Shown in pieces: positions 1-7,492 of a stretch of 7,492 nt of DNA (the first letter of the stretch is position 1; the number at the start of each line of letters is the position of its first letter). Source of the stretch: JBFMFH01 sp040752275 (lineage in GTDB: Bacteria; Acidobacteriota; Vicinamibacteria; Vicinamibacterales; JAKQTR01); assembly GCA_040752275.1 (NCBI GenBank), contig JBFMFH010000052.1, positions 1 through 7,492 on the forward strand. Reading direction: 5' to 3'. Position numbers and translations under genes: made by a program. The notes below the pieces were generated by a model, which worked only from the letters and a program-made list of their open reading frames with translations, was not told the DNA's origin and made no database searches.

Positions 1-99
1 CCAGGAGTATGCTCAGTCGTCGCGCCTTGCCAGCCGGGCGCTGCGCTCCGGGACTTCTGCAAGGCATCACGGCTCCAGGGCACTAGCAGTTCACGACGC

Positions 100-1191
100 C
101 TACTGCCGCAAGTCTTGCCGCAGGCGCCGGAAGTCATCCTCCAGCAGGGCAAACGCGTCAGCCACGTGGGGGTCGAAATGAGTCCCCTTCCCTTGGCCGA
201 TCTTGCTCCGGACCTCCTCGTGGGTGATGGCCGGCCGGTAGACCCTGTTCGAGGTCCAGGCGTCATAGACGTCAGCGACGGCGACGATGCGCGCGGACAG
301 AGGAATGTCGGTGCCCGCCAGGCCTTCCGGGTAGCCACCGCCGTCCCACCGTTCGTGGTGGGATCCTGCGATCTCGACGCCCGTCTGCAGGAACGTGTTG
401 TGTGGAAACCTCAGGAGTACAGCCTCGAGCGTCGTGCGCCCCATGGTGGGATGCGTCTTGATCTCCTCGAACTCGTCGCCGGTCAGCGGGCCTGGCTTGA
501 GGAGGACACTATCGCGAATCCCGACCTTGCCGATGTCGTGCAGGGCGCTGGCCATGAAGACATTCTCGACGAAGCCCTTGTCGACCGTGTCCGCGTACGC
601 AGGGATGTCCTGCAACCGCTCAGCCAGGCGGCGCGAGAAGATCTGCACGCGCTCGACGTGCCGTCCCGTATCATCATCGCGACACTCCGCGAGCTTGGCC
701 AGGGCGAAGATCGTGGCGCTCTGCGACGCCGCGATCTCCTTGACCTGATCCTGGACGCGCTCGTGCAGCCGCGTATTGTGCTCCTCCAGTCCCTGCCGCA
801 GCGATTGCAGCGTCAGATGCGTGTCGATCCTCGCCCGAACCTCCTCGATCCGGAATGGCTTGGGAATGTAATCGACGCCGCCGCACCGGAATGCGTCGAG
901 CTTCGCGTCCGTGTCAACGTCGGCGCTGAGAAAGAGCACGGGAATGTCGCGCGTGCGCCTGTCCTGCTTCAACCTCCGGCAGACCTCGTATCCATCCATC
1001 CCCGGCATCCGGATGTCCAGCAGGACCAGATCCGGGGGGTCGACTGTCGCCGCCTCCAGTGCCACCTCCCCTGACGACACGGGCCGCGGATCGTATCCCG
1101 CACGCCGCAGGAGCCGGGCCAGGATACGAAGGTTGTCGCGTGAGTCGTCGACGATCAGGATGTTCGCGTTGGCTGTCTCTTCACCCTCCAT
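100..1191 (-). CDS. Two-component response regulator with HD-GYP domain (predicted cyclic-di-GMP phosphodiesterase)
   Basis: Predicted cytoplasmic response regulator of 363 aa whose output would hydrolyse cyclic-di-GMP (RpfG-type). Residues 9-128 are a receiver domain with acidic pair D15-D16, phospho-acceptor D59 (in LVLLDIRMPGMDGY), switch S89 and K111 (KPF). A short coiled linker (about 128-160) leads to an HD-GYP domain, about 160-355. Its metal and signature residues are visible: E169, H178 (TGRHVER), H218-D219 (ALHDIGKVGI), H278-H279, the GYP loop in RWDGGGYPEGL (284-290) and D307 in ADVYDA. Nothing essential appears missing, so an active enzyme is expected. The reading frame is open far upstream to about 1497, but those residues are arginine/serine-rich shadow of the kinase gene. 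The ATG at 1191 is chosen because it starts directly before the receiver and has a strong Shine-Dalgarno. It overlaps the preceding kinase by 11 bp and is the last gene of the operon. No convincing terminator follows in 1-99. Confidence 0.95.
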   Translation of the reverse strand: MEGEETANANILIVDDSRDNLRILARLLRRAGYDPRPVSSGEVALEAATVDPPDLVLLDIRMPGMDGYEVCRRLKQDRRTRDIPVLFLSADVDTDAKLDAFRCGGVDYIPKPFRIEEVRARIDTHLTLQSLRQGLEEHNTRLHERVQDQVKEIAASQSATIFALAKLAECRDDDTGRHVERVQIFSRRLAERLQDIPAYADTVDKGFVENVFMASALHDIGKVGIRDSVLLKPGPLTGDEFEEIKTHPTMGRTTLEAVLLRFPHNTFLQTGVEIAGSHHERWDGGGYPEGLAGTDIPLSARIVAVADVYDAWTSNRVYRPAITHEEVRSKIGQGKGTHFDPHVADAFALLEDDFRRLRQDLRQ

Positions 1192-2324
1192 GTGCGGGAG
1201 CCTCCTTCTCCCCGGCATTCCTTCCGACGTTTCTGGGCAGCGTCCACCAGAAGGTGCTGCCCTTGCCGACTTCACCGTCAACGCCGATGCGTCCGCCATG
1301 GGCTTCGACCGCCATCTTGCAGAACGGCAGGCCGAGGCCGGTGGAGAACATCGCCCGGGATCCGGCGGACCCGAGCGCGCCGTACTTGTCGAATATCCGG
1401 TTCCGGAACTCGACCGGGACGCCAGGCCCGTCGTCCGAGACCTTGACGGTGACCTCGCGTTCGCTCGATGTGATGGCGATGTGGATCTCGCCGCCATCGC
1501 TCGTGAACTTCATGGCATTGGCCAGCAGATTCTGCATGACCCTCACCATCAGATCCCGGTCGACCCGGGCGCCCGTCGCACCCGGCTCGTCCACGTGAAT
1601 CCAGCGGCGCCCTACCAGCGGCGCCAGATTGGCCAGGGCTTCCCTGACGATGCCGGCCACATCGCACTCGGTCAGTCGAAGCCGCATGCGACCGGCCTCG
1701 AGCTTGCCGACATCCAGGACCGAGTTCACAATCCGGAGCATCTGGTTTCCGGCGGCTCCGAGTTCTCCGATCACCCGGACCACGTCCGGGTGCGCCGTGC
1801 CCCCGGCCTTCATGTCGAGCAGTTCGACATTGCCGAGAATGGCGGTCAATGGCGATCGCAGGTCGTGGACGATCATATGCACCAGATTGTCACGCAGGCC
1901 CTCGAGCTCCCGGAGCCTGTTATAGCTCTCCCTCAGTTGGCGTTCCCTGGCCCGGAGCCGCAAGTGGGTCTGCACCCTCGCCACGACTTCCTCGGCGCAA
2001 AACGGCTTGGTGACGTAATCCACCCCGCCAGCCGCGAACGCGCTGACCTTGTCGGCGGCGTCCGTGTGGGCGCTGAGGAACACCACCGGGATGTCAGCGA
2101 GGAGAGGGGTACGCTTGAGCTCGCGGCACACCGCATAGCCGTCCATGTCGGGCATGGAGATGTCGAGCAAGATGAGATCGGGTGGCGCCGCCATCGCCGC
2201 GCGAAGCGCGGTCGGGCCGCTGGTCACAGGCCTCACCGCATATCCCCGCTCCTTGAGCAGGCCGACCAGCACCTGGAGGTTGGCCGGGGTATCGTCAACG
2301 ACGAGAATGTCGGCCGATGGGGTG

Positions 2325-2332
<8 letters not shown>
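1181..2332 (-). CDS. Soluble receiver-histidine kinase (REC-HisKA-HATPase)
   Basis: Cytoplasmic sensor-less histidine kinase of 383 aa, with a receiver at the N-terminus instead of a sensor. The receiver (about 7-126) has D13-D14, phospho-acceptor D57 (LILLDISMPDMDGY), S87 and K109 (TKPF). A short helical/coiled stretch (126-150) joins it to HisKA with H156 in MIVHDLRSPLTAIL. The HATPase_c domain (about 255-372) shows the N box NLLANAMKFTS (N268, N272), G1 box DDGPGVP (300-306), F box FDKYG (about 334-338) and G2 box TGLGLPF (341-347). No transmembrane segment is seen. The kinase activity is presumably set by phosphorylation of its own receiver, most likely by the neighbouring hybrid kinase, and its likely partner is the HD-GYP regulator encoded next. 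It overlaps the upstream gene by 8 bp and the downstream gene by 11 bp. ATG start at 2332 is supported by a Shine-Dalgarno and by immediate entry into the receiver fold. Confidence 0.95.
1201..1207 (-). promoter_or_regulatory. Shine-Dalgarno of the HD-GYP regulator
   Basis: Read on the minus strand the bases are AAGGAGG, ending 9 nt before the ATG at 1191. The site lies inside the last codons of the upstream kinase gene. It decides the start of the HD-GYP gene, whose frame stays open for about 100 codons further upstream, and suggests translational coupling with the kinase. Confidence 0.8.
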
Positions 2333-5195
<2,863 letters not shown>

Positions 5196-5234
5196 GGCGG
5201 ACTGCCCCCAACCCTTCTCCGCGCCGGGATGTTA

Positions 5235-5256
5235 CCTGGGCCGGGCAATGCCCAGG
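5235..5256 (-). other. Possible hairpin in the leader of the hybrid kinase mRNA
   Basis: CCTGGG and CCCAGG form a 6-bp inverted repeat around a 10-nt loop. An alternative 4-bp stem GGGC/GCCC with a 3-nt loop lies inside it (5243-5253), so the two structures are mutually exclusive. It falls about 40-60 nt before the kinase start, within the leader predicted from the sigma-54 promoter. No known riboswitch is recognised, and GC-rich DNA makes short stems common, so this is weak. Confidence 0.25.
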
Positions 5257-5310
5257 GCCACCCGCGCGAACCGGACGCAGCTCATCGGGAGACACGTCCA
5301 AACTACGTTG

Positions 5311-5326
5311 AGCGAAGTTCGTGCCA
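5311..5326 (-). promoter_or_regulatory. Candidate sigma-54 (-24/-12) promoter of the kinase/HD-GYP operon
   Basis: The minus strand reads TGGCACG-AACT-TCGCT. Compared with the established RpoN consensus TGGCACG-N4-TTGC(A/T), the -24 block is perfect and the -12 block differs at one base. The invariant GG and GC have the exact required 10-nt separation. Transcription would begin near 5300, giving a leader of about 105 nt to the ATG at 5195. I found no comparably good sigma-70 promoter in the gap. If real, the operon needs an NtrC-type activator; none is encoded in the window. The twin palindromes at 5434-5470 would lie about 142 and 162 bp upstream of the start of transcription. Confidence 0.6.
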
Positions 5327-5433
5327 GGATCGGCGGTGCGGGCACGATCGCGTCAGCGCGCCACAAGTGCAAGCCAGTCAATTGTTTGAGGGTCGTGGCG
5401 GTCTCGGCATGTTGGCTCGGGTCCGATGGCGGA

Positions 5434-5470
5434 CGGCCAAGATCTTGGCTACCCGGCCAAGATCTTGGCC
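5434..5470. repeat. Two tandem palindromes (GCCAAGATCTTGGC), centres 20 bp apart
   Basis: The right copy (5455-5470) is a perfect 16-bp palindrome GGCCAAGATCTTGGCC. The left copy (5436-5449) is a perfect 14-bp palindrome of the same core. On the plus strand CGGCCAAGATCTTGGC is repeated exactly at 5434-5449 and 5454-5469, period 20 bp, about two helical turns. The right copy encodes the final residues (AKILA) of the exchanger and the left begins at its stop codon. The core occurs nowhere else in the window. The geometry fits a pair of dimeric regulator sites on one DNA face, possibly an enhancer for the sigma-54 promoter. Alternatives are twin RNA hairpins (6-bp stem, GATC loop) ending the exchanger transcript, though no U-run follows, or a dispersed repeat family. 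Confidence 0.7.
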
Positions 5471-6528
5471 ACTGTTCGTCCTCGCGGCCGTGGGCCCCTG
5501 GCAAGCCTGACGCCGAGACGTGGAGCGACACGCTCGATGGGGCGACCTTCCTTGCGCCAGTCTTGGTGATGCAGGAGCAGATACCCGAGGACGAACAGCA
5601 GGCCTTCCCACGGCGAGACCCGGCGATCCTGGGTAAGCAGATAGAAGAGCATCGCGCTGCCGATGAATGCGGGGACCGGCAGCACCATCAGTTCGCGGGG
5701 CACGTCGATGCGGCCGACCAGTGATGCCGCACCGACAACCGTCAGTGCGTTGAAGATGCACGATCCCAGGATGTTGCCCACCGCCATCTCTGCCCGACCC
5801 CTCGCGGCGGCCGTCACGCTGACGGTCATCTCCGGGAGCGTGGTGCCGAGTGAGAGGATCGTGACCGAGGCAATGGCCGTCGAGATCCCGAGGCGCGCCG
5901 CCATGGCGATCAGCGCGTCGAGGGTCAGCGAGGCGCCGAGGTAGATCGTTCCGGCCAGGAGGGCCAGTAGGGCGAAATCCCGCATTCTGGCCCGCGGGTG
6001 CGGACTCGTGGCGAGTGCCTCGTCGAACTGGGCGTCAGCGCTCGGCGTGCGTCCGTCGGTCAGCAGGTGGCCCATGTATGCCGCGTAAGCGAGCAGGAGC
6101 AGGGCACCTTCGAGCCGGCTGACGCGCCCGTCGAACGCGACGAGCGTCAGCAGGGCCGCGGAGCCGACCATGAAGTTCAGATCGATGGCGATGTAGCGCT
6201 CGCCGAGGTGGATCCCGCGCCGCGATGCGAGGGCAACGCAACCGAGCACGAGCAGCAGGTTGGCGGTGTTGGCGCCCAGTACGTTCCCACTCACCACCTC
6301 CGACGTCCCCTGACTCGAGGCCAGCAGCGACGCGGCCAGCTCCGGGAGCGACGTGCCCACGGCAACAATGACGATGCCGACCGCGAAGGGCGACAACCCC
6401 AGTGCCAGTCCCACGCGTTCCGCCGTCGTCGTGAATCCCCGCGCGCTGCCGGCAAGCGTGGCGAGGCCGGCGGCCAGAACGCCGACGATGGGGACGGTGT
6501 GCAGGCCGGTCAGGTCCATCTGTGACAC
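5449..6528 (-). CDS. CaCA-family sodium/calcium exchanger (YrbG-like)
   Basis: Polytopic inner-membrane antiporter of about 359 aa, predicted to export Ca2+ (or a related cation) in exchange for Na+ or H+. About ten hydrophobic segments fall into two homologous halves. Alpha-1 repeat: VGTSLPELAASLLAS (57-71) followed by GNVLGANTANLLLVLG (81-96). Alpha-2 repeat: LGTTLPEMTVSVTA (227-240) followed by GNILGSCIFNALTVVG (251-266). Acidic residues E63 and E233 of the two LPE motifs are present. A polar cytoplasmic loop (about 158-182) separates the halves. Length is slightly above typical bacterial members; the excess is an arginine-rich C-terminal tail (about 334-359) whose last codons are the palindromic repeat. 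The start given is GTG without a ribosome site; the ATG at 6519, three codons in, with a weak GGGTG 6 nt upstream, is about as likely. It runs in the same direction as the kinase operon but 253 bp apart, so it is probably transcribed separately. Confidence 0.93.
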   Translation of the reverse strand: MSQMDLTGLHTVPIVGVLAAGLATLAGSARGFTTTAERVGLALGLSPFAVGIVIVAVGTSLPELAASLLASSQGTSEVVSGNVLGANTANLLLVLGCVALASRRGIHLGERYIAIDLNFMVGSAALLTLVAFDGRVSRLEGALLLLAYAAYMGHLLTDGRTPSADAQFDEALATSPHPRARMRDFALLALLAGTIYLGASLTLDALIAMAARLGISTAIASVTILSLGTTLPEMTVSVTAAARGRAEMAVGNILGSCIFNALTVVGAASLVGRIDVPRELMVLPVPAFIGSAMLFYLLTQDRRVSPWEGLLFVLGYLLLHHQDWRKEGRPIERVAPRLGVRLARGPRPRGRTVAKILAG

Positions 6529-6646
6529 CCATGCATGGTCAGCGCGTCTGCCTGAGCGGCGCGATGGATGGCCTATCGTCGGGCAACTGGCCGGCTGCAG
6601 AGAGGCACGGCACCGGGAAGGGGATGGTCATGCGCATCAGGCGCCT

Positions 6647-6676
6647 ACTATGTCGCACGCCCGGGCGGCTCGTCCA
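6647..6676 (-). promoter_or_regulatory. Weak sigma-70-like promoter candidate for the exchanger
   Basis: On the minus strand TGGACG (6671-6676) and CATAGT (6647-6652) are separated by 18 bp. Each hexamer matches four of six consensus bases. The predicted leader would be about 110 nt. Matches of this quality arise by chance, so it is only the best candidate seen. Confidence 0.22.
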
Positions 6677-6740
6677 TGCCGGATCATGACGGTTTCCCTG
6701 CATCCGGCTCGGGCCTGCCAGGTGACGGCGAAGCTGCCTG

Positions 6741-6770
6741 TTGTTGATGGTGACGCCGGCGCCGTAAGAT
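6741..6770 (+). promoter_or_regulatory. Weak sigma-70-like promoter candidate for the kinase remnant
   Basis: TTGTTG (6741-6746) and TAAGAT (6765-6770) are separated by 18 bp, matching three and four of six consensus bases. Transcription would start near 6777, about 55 nt before the ATG at 6832. Its position, just upstream of the only plus-strand gene, is the main support. Confidence 0.3.
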
Positions 6771-6831
6771 CTGCCCGCTCAGCTTCTCCCAGGTGCAAAG
6801 ACGACAGGACGGCACCTCTTGCCGGAGGACG

Positions 6832-7328
6832 ATGGTGGATCCTTCGGAGACCGCCACGCACGAATCGCTGGCGTCCTCGCACCGATCCCGCGATGAGGGG
6901 TTTGCGCCCGGCACCGTGCTCGCCGATCGGTACCGCATCATTGCGTTGCTGGGCCGCGAGGACGACCCGGCCTCGCGTGCCTCGTCGGCGTCGCGTGTCG
7001 CCGCGGCCTACCCGGTGGCGACCCGCTGCAAGCGGCGATCGACGCCGGCGACACTCCGTCGCCGGAGCTCGTCGCGGCATCCGGTGAGGAAGGCACGCTG
7101 CCCCTTGGCCGAGCCTGGCTGTGTGCGGGCGGCGGCCTGGCCAGTGTGGTGATTGCCGCGGGCCTGTGGTCCTGGATTCTCCTGGCGAACGCCGTGTCAT
7201 TCGAGGGCAGCCCGGGCGTGGTGCGTGCGCAGGCGGTTCGCGTGCTTCGCGCGACCGGCCCGATTGTCGAGGCCGCGGAGGCGGAGGGGCGCCCGGTCTT
7301 CTTCCGCGTCGTCGGGTCGTGGTGGTGA
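6832..7328 (+). pseudogene. Remnant of an eukaryote-like Ser/Thr protein kinase: catalytic domain deleted, frameshifted
   Basis: Starts with ATG at 6832 behind GGAGG (6824-6828, only 3 nt away). Residues 24-42 read FAPGTVLADRYRIIALLGR, the classic entry into a bacterial Ser/Thr kinase domain up to the glycine-rich loop. Instead of GGMGEVYRA and the rest of the catalytic core, the sequence jumps at about 6955-6975 to EDDPASR, which resembles the end of subdomain XI. Near 7008 one base is missing: the first frame runs VAAA then goes off, and the -1 frame continues LPGGDPLQAAIDAGDTPSPE. That frame then gives a transmembrane segment (about 7110-7190, GGGLASVVIAAGLWSWILLA) and about 45 more residues to a TGA at 7326-7328. 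The linker text is familiar to me from kinases of Acidobacteriota. Around 240 catalytic residues, including the lysine, HRD and DFG motifs, are absent, so it cannot be an active kinase. The extracytoplasmic C-terminus also looks shortened. Confidence 0.8.
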
Positions 7329-7492
7329 TCGGAGACGAGCCCCGCCGCGGCCTGCGGCCGGAGTAGACGAGGATGTGATCCCGAGCGGGTGGCGCCGGAC
7401 GGGCGCCCGCCGCGGCGGAAGACCCTCAGCCGTGGTCATGTTTGTGGGTCTGAGCAGCGGTGGGCTGTCCGGCGACAGGACCCGCGAGGGAA
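7329..7492. other. Tail of the window, no gene recognised
   Basis: I see no continuation of the kinase's C-terminal domain in any frame and no other recognisable protein. A 5-bp GC stem with a 3-nt loop (CGGCC-TGC-GGCCG, 7348-7360) is present but lacks a following T-run, so it is not a typical intrinsic terminator. A gene could begin beyond the window edge. Confidence 0.4.

Larger units (their letters stand above)
6529..6831. other. Divergent intergenic region, no gene seen
   Basis: These 303 bases separate the exchanger (leftward) from the kinase remnant (rightward). I see no credible small gene: open frames here are arginine-rich and lack ribosome sites. The region holds one weak promoter candidate for each direction and a 10-bp perfect palindrome CCATGCATGG (6529-6538) directly before the exchanger start. 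No RNA gene, terminator or mobile element end is recognisable. Confidence 0.6.

Noticed and set aside
34..51. Inverted repeat CCGG..CCGG after the HD-GYP stop as an operon terminator
   Set aside because: Only four clean base pairs before mismatches and no T-run on the minus strand.
1192..1497. Upstream extension of the HD-GYP gene by about 102 residues
   Set aside because: The extension is Ser/Arg/Ala-rich, overlaps the ATPase domain of the upstream kinase, and the ATG at 1191 has an AAGGAGG at good distance followed directly by the receiver domain.
5360..5380. TTGACT (minus strand, about 5380-5375) as a -35 box for the kinase operon
   Set aside because: No acceptable -10 hexamer is found 16-19 bp downstream; the sigma-54 match is far better.
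5434..5470. The palindromes as an ordinary Rho-independent terminator of the exchanger
   Set aside because: The hairpins could form in RNA, but neither is followed by a U-rich stretch, and tandem 20-bp phasing is not expected of a terminator. Not fully excluded.
7121..7366. Open frame of 81 codons on the plus strand across the end of the kinase remnant
   Set aside because: Arg/Gly-rich shadow of the frame that encodes the TM segment; no ribosome site or domain.
7197..7439. Minus-strand open frame of 80 codons near the window end
   Set aside because: Arg/Pro/Ala-rich composition, antisense to the kinase remnant, with no recognisable motif.

Overview
The window reads as bacterial chromosome of high G+C content (roughly two thirds by eye). 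It carries four intact protein genes, all on the minus strand, and one decayed gene on the plus strand at the right end. The decayed gene preserves the opening of a Ser/Thr protein kinase plus a linker text (PGGDPL..AI.AG.TPSPELVAA) that I associate with the many eukaryote-like kinases of Acidobacteriota. Together with the number of multi-domain two-component proteins, this makes Acidobacteriota (for example a Vicinamibacteria-type soil organism) my best guess, but that is inference from memory of family sequence, not a search.

Reading the minus strand from right to left, the first gene (6528-5449) is a CaCA-family Na+/Ca2+ exchanger with two alpha-repeats. Its stop codon is embedded in a pair of near-identical palindromes (5434-5470) whose centres lie exactly 20 bp apart. 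A 253-bp gap follows. It contains an excellent match to a sigma-54 (-24/-12) promoter at 5311-5326, with the twin palindromes about 140-160 bp upstream of the predicted transcription start, where enhancer sites usually lie.

That gap leads into a three-gene operon with overlapping genes: (i) a 956-aa membrane hybrid histidine kinase (TM, periplasmic Cache-like sensor, TM, PAS, HisKA, HATPase, REC, C-terminal helical tail); (ii) a 383-aa soluble REC-HisKA-HATPase kinase; (iii) a 363-aa REC-HD-GYP response regulator, a predicted cyclic-di-GMP phosphodiesterase. Genes overlap by 8 and 11 bp, and the second and third have Shine-Dalgarno sequences inside the end of the preceding gene. The simplest model is that an external signal read by the hybrid kinase is passed directly or through the soluble kinase to the HD-GYP output, changing the level of cyclic-di-GMP. 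The receiver domains of the two downstream proteins are close paralogues (about 69 of 118 residues identical by hand count, without gaps), so they may be phosphorylated by the same kinase.

To the right of the exchanger lies a 303-bp divergent intergenic region with two weak promoter candidates, then the kinase pseudogene (6832-7328, plus strand). It keeps the N-terminus up to the start of the glycine-rich loop, has lost essentially the whole catalytic domain, is frameshifted by one base near 7008, and ends early. Nothing recognisable follows to the end of the window. The first 99 bases also hold no gene and no convincing terminator.
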